Assembly (NCBI GenBank): GCA_963832365.1
Contig: CAWHUL010000025.1
Location: 186,001-250,000, forward strand
DNA: 64,000 nucleotides
Direction: 5' to 3'
Source of the DNA: CAWBRT01 sp963832365
Lineage (GTDB): Bacteria; Acidobacteriota; Terriglobia; Terriglobales; Acidobacteriaceae
A program made the translations under genes and the position numbers. Of the stretch, positions 52,204-62,748 are shown one piece after another. The stretch's first letter is position 1. Every line of letters begins with the position of its first letter. The notes beneath the pieces were generated by a model. The model searched no databases. It saw only the letters and a list, made by a program, of their open reading frames with translations, and was not told the origin of the DNA.

Positions 52204-55200
52204 AAAAGAATCTAGTTGTGCTGTTGTCGTTACTGTTGCTGGCGGCTGTGCTAGTTCAGGCACAGGCTCCTCCTGTGATCGTCACCTTCGCGGGCGGTGG
52301 TCCGAACAACCTCCCCGCCCTGGCATCACCTTTGAACCGGGTGTATGCGGTCGCTGCCGATGCCAACGGCAACTTCTATATTGTTGGCGATGCCAACCGC
52401 GTCTACAAGATTGATTCCGGCGGCACAATGACAGTTTTCGCCGGCAATGGCAAGTCCGGGTCTGCGGGCGATGAGGGCCCGGCGGTCGACGCGGAGTTTG
52501 ATAGTCCCTGGGGCATTGCGGTAGACAAACAGAGCAATGTTGTCTACATCGCCGATACCAGCAACTCGGTGATTCGCAAAGTGACGCCGGACGGTATCAT
52601 TCATCACCTGGCCGGTCGGGACGGCTTCTACTGCTATAACGGCGACGGTCCCGCCGCGTCAACCTGTTTGGGCCTTCCTTGGGGTCTGGCCGTCGATGGC
52701 CAAGGTAACCTGTTTGTCGCGGAGGCCGGCAACAACCTTGTCCGCGAGATCACAACCGATGGCATGCTACACACCGTCGCGGGCAGCAGGGGCAACAATG
52801 GTAATGGCGGTTTCAGTGGTGATGGTGAGTTGGCCACCTTGGCCCTGCTCAACTACCCGAAAGCCGTTGCTGTGGACAGCCATGGAAATATATTTGTCGC
52901 CGACAGCAATCAGCGTGTCCGGATGTTCACCGTGGGAGGCAACATCTCCACGGTTGCAGGCAGTCCCTCCCCGGATCCGGACCCGGACTACCCGGGCCGT
53001 TACCTCGGGGCATATGGCGGCGATGGCGGACCGGCGGCGGCGGCACAATTCAATGATCCGCATTCGCTCGTTATCGATGCGAATGACAATATCTTTGTAG
53101 CGGATTGGGGGAACAACCTGGTCCGGGGATTTAGTGTAGGCGGCGACATCCAGACCGTGGCAGGCTACATTGATCCAAATAGCGGACAACCCTGGGGCGG
53201 GTATTCGGGTGATGGCACGGCGACCTCGGTGGAGCTCTCTTATCCCGCGGGCTTGGCCCTCGATAACAGCGGCAACCTGCTGATCGCTGACAGCGCTAAC
53301 TACCTGATTCGCCGCGTGACGAGTGGCTTTATGACAACCGTTGCGGGGAATCGTACCCTGGAATTCGGCGGGGACGGCTACCCGGCGACACAAGCGACTC
53401 TGACTAATTACGCGGGCTATTTTTCTCAAACTTTTCCGCGCGTTGCCATTGATAACTCCTCGAACCTGTTTATCTCCGACAGCGCCAACAACGCGATTCG
53501 CAAGGTTGATGCGGCTACCGGAATCATAACCACCATTGCCGGGCAAGGCTTACTTGGCTGGGGCACATATGGCGGCGACGGAGGTCTCGCCGTCGATGCT
53601 TACCTCAACAATCCCCGAGGTCTGGTGTTCGATGGCAATGGCAACCTGTTCTTCACCGATTTCAGAAACAACGTCGTTCGCGAGATCGATACCAACGGCT
53701 ACATCCAGACCGTTGCCGGAAACGGAAGCTGTGGCTACGCCGACGGCGATGATGCTACACAGGCCCAGCTATGCAGCCCCTCCGGGGTGGCGGTAGATCA
53801 GGATGGCAACCTTTTTATCGCGGATTCCGAAAACTGCGTGATCCGTAAGGTTTCGCCCCCTGACAACATGGGATTGCGGGCGATAACCACCGTGGCCGGA
53901 AAGTATTCGGCCGGCCAATGCGGTATCTGGCCCGGCAATAATCAGGGTGGTCCGAACAATCTGACTGGCGACGGGGATTCGGCCACCAACGCAACATTGG
54001 CTTATCCGCTGGCCGTGGCCGTGGACAAGCAGAATAACCTGTTCATTGCCGACTCCTGGAACAACGTGATCCGCAGGGTCGACACCACGCCCGAGCACAT
54101 CATCACCACCGTGGCCGGAACCGGCAGCGACAGTACCGGCGTCAGCGGCGGAGATGCTAAATCCACCTCGATCCATACGCCGGCCGATTTGGCCGTGGAT
54201 GATGCCGGGAACATCTACTTCGCCGAAATCGGCAGTCACTACGTGCGCGAAGTGCTGGCTTCCGACGGCACCCTGCAAACCATCGCGGGGGTAGGCATCC
54301 CGGACTTTTATGGCGATGGCGGCCCGGCGATTGCCGCCGCCCTGGATAACCCCAGCGGCCTAGCTTTGGACCGCGCCACCGGAAATCTGTATATCTACGA
54401 TGGCGTCATCGGCAGAGTGCGGAGAGTAAGTCTCCCGGCGCAGCAACCGGGCCCGCAGATCAGCATCTCTCCCGGTCCCGTGTCGTTTGGCAACCAGCTT
54501 GTTGGGACATCTTCCGATTTCCAACTCCTCGCGATCTCGAATAGCGGCACCGCTCAATTGTTGGTCAACCCCCTTAGTGGCTGGTTTTTCCCGGCAAATC
54601 CGGGAGATTTTACCTACACGTGGGACAACTCGGCAGGATGGTGCGGGCTAAATCAAACGGTCGCACTCGATCCCGGCCAGAGCTGCATGCTGCGCGTGCG
54701 TTTTGTGCCCCAGGCACCCGGTCTTAGATCGATCACTGTCCAGATTACGGACAACGCTCCCGGCAGCCCACATTCACTAACACTCACTGGAGTAGGAACG
54801 ATTTCCCTTGAAGGGGCCCTTTCCATCTCCCCCGCGTCTTTGAATTTCGGCAGCCAAACCGTGGGAACGACCACGGTAGCGCGAACCATCACGCTGACGA
54901 ACCTGGGCGGTACCACTTGGTCGCCGAACACAATTGGCCCTGGAGCAAACACCATAAACGACTTCACCATGACGGGCGGTAGCTGCATTACGAGTGGGAG
55001 CGTTCTGGTGCCCGGCGCCAACTGTACGGTCGACGTAACCTTCTCGCCCTGGCTGGCGGGTTCAAGATCAGGCTCAATCACCATCACCGACGACAGCGCC
55101 AACAATCCGTACACGGTGAGTCTGAACGGTGCTGGCGTGCTTCCCAACGGTGTTCTCGCCGCTCTGCCCGCCGGTATTTCTCCGATGCGGATCGCGGTCA

Positions 55201-58200
55201 ATTCCAACACGAACAAGATGTACGTCGCGAACTCCCAGAGTCCGTTTGTTACTGTGATTGACGGCAACAGTAATAGCGCAAGCAATGTGGATGTCGGCGC
55301 TCCGACCTCTAGGGTGGTGGTCAACGGGGAAACCAACAAGATCTATTTCACCGGCACCGCAGTGCCCTATTTTGTGCTAGTCATGGACGGTCGCGACAAT
55401 AGCACGACCCGTCTGGATTTCCAGAACCGGCCCACTGACGTAGTCGTCGACGCGGTCAGGAACAAGATTTACGTCCCCGTTGACACGGGGGGCTCCCCTG
55501 AAAACTATGTAGCCGTGATCGACGGCGCTAGCAACAGTATGACCAGCATACTTCTGGGCGGCATGCCCCTCTATGCAGCCGTCAATCCCGTTACGAACAA
55601 AATCTACGTCACCATGTACTTCGGCAACCGGGTAACGGTGATTGACGGCGCTGCCGGTGCCGTTACCGCAACCGTGAATGCCCAAGATTCACCCTTCTGG
55701 GTAGTCGTCAACCCCGTGACCGACAACATCTATGCCAGTTCCTGGAATGACGGCACCAGCGTTACCGCGATCGACGGTGGCACGAATACTCCGACTACCA
55801 TTACTACTGGCAAGAACCCGAACGCCCTGGCGATCAATACCGTAACGAACAAAATATATGTCGCCAACTCCAGCGACACAACGATCACGGTAATCAACGG
55901 GAATGACAATAGCACCCAAACCGTGGATGTCGGAACTAGTCCTTTTTATGTTGCGGTAAACGAGATTACCAACCAAGTCTATGTCGGAAACTCGGAAGAC
56001 AAAACCGTAACCGTAGTTGACGGTGCCACCAACGCCACCAGTTTGCTGCCTGCCGATCGCCCCTGGCCAGTCGCAGTCAACCCGGTCACCAACACCATCT
56101 ACGTTGGAAACCGCAGGGCTGCAAGCGGGGCCATGAATGGCAACGTGTTTGTGATCCAAGGCCCCGCAGCGCCCGCGCCACTGACTGTCACGGCCAACGA
56201 GCAGACGATGACATACGGCAGCACGGTACCGGTGCTGACCTACACAGTTACTCCTAGCATGCCGCTGGACACACCGCCAATTTGTGTCTCCACGGCGACC
56301 AGCAGCAGCTATGTGGACACCTACCCCACAGCGATCACCTGCTCGGGCGCATCCAAGGCGGGATATTCGATTAGCTATGTGCCCGCCCCAATGACAGTCA
56401 CAAAAGCAGAGCTGACGATCATTTTCAATGACGCCACTAAGACCTACGGACAAACTTTGACGTTTGCCGGGACCGAGTTCACCACCAGCGGCCTGGTGAA
56501 TGGCGACTCCGTCCACGGCTGTACCCTGACCAGTCCGGGCGCAGCCGCTACGGCCCCCGTCTCCGGTTCGCCATATGCGATCACGTTTTCCAGCGGAGCC
56601 TGGGGAAGTGTGGGTCTATCAAATTACCACAACACCTACGTGTCCGGCACACTAACGGTCACGAAGGCGGCCCTGACGATCACGGCGAAGAGCTCGAACA
56701 AGATTTATGGCGACGTGGTCACCTTTGCGGGCGTTGAGTTCACCACCAGCGGTCTCATCAACGACGACGCGGTGAACACTGTGACCCTGACCAGCGCGGG
56801 TACGGTAGCCACTGCGGTCGTAAGCCCATACAGCATCGTTCCCAGCAATCCTGTGGGTACGGGAGTGGGAAATTACGCCATTAACTATATTAATGGCACG
56901 CTGACGGTCAACAAGAGAGAGCTGACAGTGACCGCCAACAACCTCACGAAGGTTTACGGGCAGGCTGACCCGGTGTACACGGTCGGTTACGGCGGATTTG
57001 TAAACGGCGATACGAGCAGCGTGGTGGGTGGCGCACCGGTATCTCGGTGACCGGGACCAGCGGCACGGCGCGCCCGGCGGGGAGCTATACGATCACGCCC
57101 TCGTACGGAACGCTAACAGCGGCAAACTACCACTTCACCACCGTCAACAACGGCACCCTGACGGTGACTCAAGCAACCCTGACCGTAACAGCCAGCAACA
57201 AGCAGCGAGCTTACGGTGCGGCCAATCCGCCGCTGGATGGCACGCTGTCCGGCCTGGTCCCAGGCGATAACATTACAGTCACGTACTGGACACCGGCTAC
57301 AGCCAGCAGCCCGCTTGGCACCTACCTGATAGAGCCGTCGGCGTTTCACGATTTGGACGGCAAACTTCCCAACTATGCTTGGACATTGGTCAATGGCACG
57401 CTGACTGTGGTTCCTGCTTCCGTCGACTTCGGTGCTAAGGACGTCCCTTCCAGCAGCAGGCAGATGGCAACGCTGGCGTTCGCGGCGGCGGGCACGCTCA
57501 ATTCCATCAGCGTGGTAACGCAGGGCACGGAACAGCTGGATTTCGGGGAGGACATAGTCGAAAGCGGAACCTGCACCCTCGGGACTAGCTACGCAGCCGG
57601 GGACACGTGTACCGTGAACGTAGTTTTTCGCCCCCATTATCCGGGCCGGAGCATGGGTGCGGTATTGCTCAAAAATGCCGGCGGCACAGTGCTCTCCACG
57701 GTCTATGTTCAGGGGTCGGGCAATGGGGCGCTTTTGGTCTTGAATCCGCGCTCGCAAACTACGGTGGCCACCTCGGTCCTTGACCCTCATGGCGTTGCCG
57801 CTGATGCGGCGGGGAATGTTTACATTGCGGACACCGGTCACAACCAGGTGGTCAAGGTGTCCTCGGTGAGGCCGGACGACCGCGTCATCCTAAGCAACGT
57901 CTCCACACCCGTTGGCACCGGCCTCTTGCAGCCTCATGGAGTTGCGGTGGATGGAGCCGGAAACGTCTACATCGCGAATACCCTCGGAGACACCGTAGTG
58001 AAGGTGCCGGCAGACGGAAGTGCGCAGACCACGGTCGGCACCGGTCTCTTACAGCCTCATGGAGTTACGGTGGATGGAGCCGGAAACGTCTACATCGCGG
58101 ATACCGGCAACAGCCGAGCAGTGAAGGTGCCGGCGGACGGCAGCGCGCAGACCACGGTCGGTACGGGCCTCAATACTCCCGAAGGCATAGCAGTGGACGG

Positions 58201-60165
58201 AGCCGGGAACGTCTACATCGCGGACAGCCACCATACCACCGTAGTGAAGGTACCGGCGGACGGCAGCGCGCAGACCACGGTCGGCACTGGTCTCTTGCAT
58301 CCTCAAGGAGTTGCGGTGGATGCATTGGGCAACGTCTATGTAGCGGACACCGTCAACAACCGCGTGGTAAAGATGTCCGCGGACGGTGGAGTGCAGACCA
58401 CGGTCGCCAGTGCGCCAACTGCGACAGCTCCCGGCACTGGCGTCATGAACCCATTTGGGGTCGCGGTGGACGGAGGGGGGAACGTCTACATTGCAGACGC
58501 TGACCTGGTGAGAAGGCTAGACTGGACTTCTCAAGATAGTGGGGTGGTTACCCTAGAAAACGACGGGAATCGGCCGCTCATCTTCGATTCAATTGTCTTA
58601 TCTTTGGGTGACGTAACAACCACGTGTTCTACCTCCAGTGCGTTAAATGCGGCAGCTACGTGTCAGATTGGCGTGATATCTACTGCGACTACGGTGACGT
58701 TAGTCGACAATGGGCGGCCTGGAAACCCTCTACTCTCCGAGCAGCATATTTCACTTGGTGAGAACGTCCCGCCGACCATCAGTCAGCAATTCGGTGCCGC
58801 CTCGATTCCCAGGAATGGAAGCACCAGCCTCACCTTCACCATCAGAAACACCAATAGCAGCTTGACGCTGACCGGGGTTGAGTTCTATGCCAGCTTGCCC
58901 TCAGCAGGGCTGGTGGTAGCCACCCCGAGCAATCTGAACAGTAGTTGCGAAGGAACGGCCACCGCCACGGATGGGTCTTCGTCTATCAGATTGGTAGGTA
59001 CAAGATTGACCCCGGGCGCATTTTGCACAGTTTCGGTGAACGTGGCCGGAGTTAATACACCGGGGGTGTTTGCTAGCAACGTTACCGTCTCATCGACCAA
59101 CCACGGCACGGGAAACACTTCTTCTGAATCGCTGGTCGTAGCTCCCTGGACGATCTTGACGGTCACGGCGGATAACAAAACCATGGCCTATGGCGGGTCA
59201 CTGCCCACACTGACGGCAACGCTCAGCGGTTTCGTCAACGGCGATACGGCCGCCGTGGTCATTGGCACCGCGGCGTGCAGCACAACGGCGAGTTCGTCGA
59301 GCGGCGGCGGAACTTATCCGATCACCTGCACTGCGGGAACACTCTCAGCAACGAACTACATCTTCAGTAGTTTTGTCGGCGGCACGCTCTCGATATGGAC
59401 GCCACCAACTTCCGCAGCGGTTGCGATTGCTTATCTGGATCCGGCCGTGACCCGCGCCGGCTCGCCGGCGTTCACGCTGCACGTTTATGGTGGCGGGTTC
59501 GTGAATGGAGCGGTGGTGCAATGGAATGGGTCGCCGCGCACTACGGCCTTCAGTAATAGCTCAAATCTGACTGCCGCAATCACGGCTGCCGATATTGCCA
59601 CTTCGAAGAAGATTGCGGTGACGGTCAAGAATCAGGACGGCACAATATCACCGACGTTCTGGCTCATGGTCGATCCTGTCGCGTCAGGTGGGCAGACGGG
59701 CGTCCTTGCCGATACGGTCGCCTTGCAGGTGGCACCTGGGCAACCGGCGACAACCACGCTGACGTACCCCGGAAATGTTCCTCCTTCGCTTCATGTCACC
59801 GTGAACTGCCTCAACCTCCCCGTGGGCGCAAGCTGTTCGTACGACGCCAGCACGAAGAAGCTTTCAATCATTACTTCAGCGAACACGCCCAAGGGGACGT
59901 ACCAGATTATTGTGGTCGTCAGCTACTCCGTACAGGTGGCCACAACGAGCCACCCCAGACTCTTGTTTGCGATGCTTGGCCCCGGCATTGGTCTGCCGTT
60001 CGGACTTCTGTGGATGGGCGGACGTCGCAGGAAACGGCTGCATTGGGGCGTGCTCGTATTGCTTGCTTTGATGATGGTTGTGTCTCTGGCGGGATGCGGC
60101 GGTCATTCGGATAGACCTCGACGACGCAACAATCTTCGCTGCCGCTAACACTGACGGTTAACTGA
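52200..60165 (+). CDS. Giant exported NHL/YVTN beta-propeller and MBG-domain protein, frameshifted
   Basis: About 2650 residues when restored. GTG start at 52200, signal peptide KKNLVVLLSLLLLAAVLVQA. Order: about ten NHL repeats (FDSPWGIAVDKQSNVVYIAD type) to about residue 740; two ASPM/Hydin-like domains (PGPVSFGNQLVGTSSDFQLL; PASLNFGSQTVGTTTVART); a YVTN propeller (VNPVTNKIYVTMYFGNRVTV); several MBG domains (LTVTANNLTKVYGQADPVYT); a second NHL set of near-identical repeats; another MBG; a C-terminal hydrophobic helix and LAGCGG. One G is missing at 57038-57039, after which the frame continues at VTGTSGTARPAG. Near 60100-60114 another missing base seems likely: the other frame reads TSTTQQSSLPLTLTVN and stops at 60165, against an arginine-rich end at 60148. 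Probably a surface adhesin or binding protein. Confidence 0.82.
57914..58405 (+). repeat. Four tandem 123-bp NHL-repeat units
   Basis: Unit of 41 residues built around VDGAGNVYIADTxxxxxVKV and PADGSAQTTVGTGL. The segment GCGCAGACCACGGTCGG recurs at exact 123-bp spacing (about 58021, 58144, 58267). DNA identity is much higher than among the other NHL repeats of the protein, so this block expanded recently or is kept alike by gene conversion. Confidence 0.75.
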
Positions 60166-60187
60166 GTGCAATTGCGGCGGTATCAGG

Positions 60188-60217
60188 ACGCCTGTTTCTT
60201 TCCGAGCAGGCGTTTTT
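60188..60217 (+). terminator. Rho-independent terminator after the giant gene
   Basis: ACGCCTG (60188-60194), 12-base loop, CAGGCGT (60207-60213) followed by TTTTT to 60217. It lies 22 bp after the proposed stop at 60165. Confidence 0.8.
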
Positions 60218-60364
60218 CATTTGCGCCAGCTAAACTATTGCAACGTCCGTCTCTCAAGTTGGCGGATTGTGCCTATTACGCGCATGTTTGGTAATGTGCG
60301 CGAACTGTGCATGTCAGTCAATGCAACTTGCTGAGAAGAATGCACATCCCCTTCTGGTTCCCCT

Positions 60365-60470
60365 CCGTGTCAAGGTCTTCTTAACCAACAGTAATAACAA
60401 CTTCCACGACACGGGTCGCAAAGCTAAGTCGCTGGAAATACAGGCAAAACACAATAAGACCTCGCTTATT
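60365..60470 (+). repeat. 106-bp direct repeat, copy B
   Basis: Same orientation and length as 50898-51003. It keeps the 13-base tRNA-Val anticodon-loop core (CCGTGTCAAGGTC) but the bases before it are not tRNA sequence. A GTGCGCGAACTGTGCATG motif at 60296-60313 resembles the GTGCATGAACTGTGCATG that follows copy A. Confidence 0.72.
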
Positions 60471-61059
60471 GTGCGCCTATTGTGCGCAGAGCAATCGACC
60501 TGTGATTGACCTTGCGACTTTCTTGTCGGCGTAGGTCAGCTTGTCAGAATGCTACCCCTTTCATTACTTCTGGGTAGCCCGTAACTCGGGCTGTACGGGG
60601 CGACGAAGCATGGGTGCGCCGCGCCTTTGCATTGCGCTCCCGAACCTGATTGAACTTTGCTTGAACACGACCGAGACCAGTCCCACCGAAATTCTGTTGT
60701 TCAGCCAATCCGGATTCCTCAGATACGAACTAAGCTTGTTTTCCACTTGACTCATCAGCGCTTGGGGTGCAACATCGCGCATCGCTTCTCCGAAGTGCGG
60801 TTCCCTAGTTCGGAAATGCACCACTCCCTGAGGCGACACTCTCCGGCTCCCGAAAACGATTTGCACCGTTGAACTCCGTGCCACGAATGGACGGGTTCTC
60901 GTTCTCCGCGGTGGATGCCATGAAGGCTAGAACGTTTCCGCTCCTTTTCTCGCCGTCTGCGCTGGTTCAGATTCGGCCGCTAATTGTGAGCGCGTCACTT
61001 GTGGCACACATTGCGGACGCTTGTATCGCCCGAACAACGAATGCAGCGGAGGTAATGCC
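60471..61059. other. Stretch without a convincing gene
   Basis: About 590 bp. A 106-codon minus-strand open frame (60564-60884) has balanced composition but no clear ribosome site or recognised domain, so it is left unannotated. A small inverted repeat AGCCCG/CGGGCT lies around 60580-60598. The end carries the ribosome site (GCGGAGG) of the next gene. Confidence 0.35.
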
Positions 61060-62369
61060 ATGACCGAAGAACATCGAGCGCGTTGGGGTCAGCCTTGGAC
61101 AGGAGTTATCTCGCTGGTGGCATTTACCGTGGTCGCGTGGGTGATCTGGTTTATCTTCAGTGACCCTCGGGGGCCAGTACACTCCTTTCCTTATCCTTTT
61201 GTGTTGTATTTGGCCATGATGATTCTCGTCGGATTGTGGCAGCACATGTTCTTGGGCGACTGGCCGTTCCAAAATATGCCTCAGCCCGCTCGCGGAATCA
61301 GTTCAAACCCTCGTGAATTTGATGCTGGTCTGGTTTGTTATCCATGTGGTTTTCTACCGATTCTCGGCTTGGGATTTAACTTTCTCAGCCAGAGCAATCT
61401 GGAAGCGTTGGCGGCAGCGGGTGGGGGGAAACTGGTTGCAGCCGGCAAAGTACTGACACTGGAACAGCTCACCGCAGGCACGGGCCGGTTTGCTGAGAGA
61501 GCCGTCGTCTGCTTCGTGCTCATCGGATTTTACAGCTACCCGTTTGTCACCATCCTTTTTCGAAAAATGGCCCGTTCGTCCCAGCGACTTGCCTCAGCCT
61601 CACGCGGGTCTGTTGGAACTTGGCTGGTGTTCGTTGTGGACGATGTTCTTTTATGTGGGCTTGATCGTGCCCTTCTGGGGATGGTTTTAGGGACAGGGCG
61701 TTCGGCGAATCTTTCGGCTTTAACATTCCGTGGTGGACCGGAATGGTCGGGACGAACCATGTCCATTGGGTCTTCGGCTGGTGGGAGTGGATGATTGTCG
61801 TGCTTTTCATGACACCCAACGTCTGGCGGATGAAACCCTGGTCGCTGATTACGTTGCCGCAACCCTGGAAGGGACTGGTGTCATTTAGTGTCAATGTGAT
61901 TCTGGCCTATATCCTTGCCTTGATTTGTATCAAGGTCGCTCCGTTATGGCTGCCTTCTGAAGTGATAGAAGAATTGAAGAAAGCCAGAGCCCAATGACGC
62001 CGAATTGATCCGATTTCTGTGGTACCATGCGGCAGAAATCGCAGGCTTTACCTTGATTCCCTTGCTGGCGTGGCATCATTATTTTGATGATACAGTTCCG
62101 ATGTCCGACAAGGATTCATGGGGAGCATTCTGGTTTAGAACCATGGGTGTACTGGGGCTCGGCGCCATCAATTATATGTTTTTCTATGTTAGCGGGTGGG
62201 GGCATTGGGGATTGGGGAACCCTCACTGGGATCATAAGTATCTCCTGGCGAGTCGTTGATCTGGAACTTTTGGTGGATTATCCCGCTGCTATGGAATGAA
62301 TGGTTCTTCCATAAGTGGCCGTTCTACACTCACACGGGGCACGCCAAGCTTCATGCCGTTGGCCAATAA
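61060..62369 (+). pseudogene. Trp/His-rich polytopic membrane protein of unknown family, four frameshifts
   Basis: ATG 61060 with GGAGG upstream. Restored, it is about 435 residues with about nine membrane helices and an unusual load of Trp, His and Phe: WVIWFIFSDPRGPVHSFPYP, LVGLWQHMFLGDWPFQNMP, LPQPHAGLLELGWCSLWTMF, GTNHVHWVFGWWEWMIVVLF, LLAWHHYFDDTVPMSDKDSW, GWGHWGLGNPHWDHKYL, LLWNEWFFHKWPFYTHTGHA. Frame changes: extra T in 61556-61560, extra T in 61685-61688, extra C in 61990-61992, one G missing at 62247-62248; after each one the sequence continues in character. The histidine clusters suggest metal or haem binding. No family is recognised; it stands alone between repeat B and an insertion sequence. 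Confidence 0.6.
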
Positions 62370-62748
62370 TGTTGTAGGCGGCGTGAGTTATTAGAACAAT
62401 ATGAACGCACGCAGTGGCGATCCTAGGGTATCGGCGGCTTGCAACTTCGGGCGGGACCGCGGAACTCCCGCCGCCAGACGGCGCCATCGCGGCTCAATGG
62501 CTCGGCTCTCTCATGTCACCCTGGTGCACTACCGGGGAAGCCTGGACGCAGAAAGGCATCTCGCGAGCGCGGAAGGCGAGTTATCACACAGCGGCCAAAG
62601 GCGCACTGAGAAATTCAGTGTCAATGATTTGCCGCCCCAGGCTGCATGGAAGTAACGATCATGCTGGTTACTGCTAAACGGCCCTATGTCCGCACACCAA
62701 TCCAGTTCGTGGATGGTCGGCAAACAGGAAGTTGGAACCGCTTCCTAG
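62370..62748. other. Stretch without a visible gene, before the insertion sequence
   Basis: About 380 bp. Open frames here are short and arginine/serine-rich, as expected of non-coding GC-rich DNA. It might be a remnant of an older mobile element but nothing specific supports that. Confidence 0.35.

Noticed and set aside
57914..58405. Regularly spaced repeats resembling a CRISPR array
   Set aside because: Units are 123 bp, in frame, contiguous and encode NHL blades; there are no spacers.
62370..62748. Possible group II intron or old transposon remnant
   Set aside because: Some GC-rich hairpins are present but no reverse transcriptase frame, domain V or clear ends could be identified.
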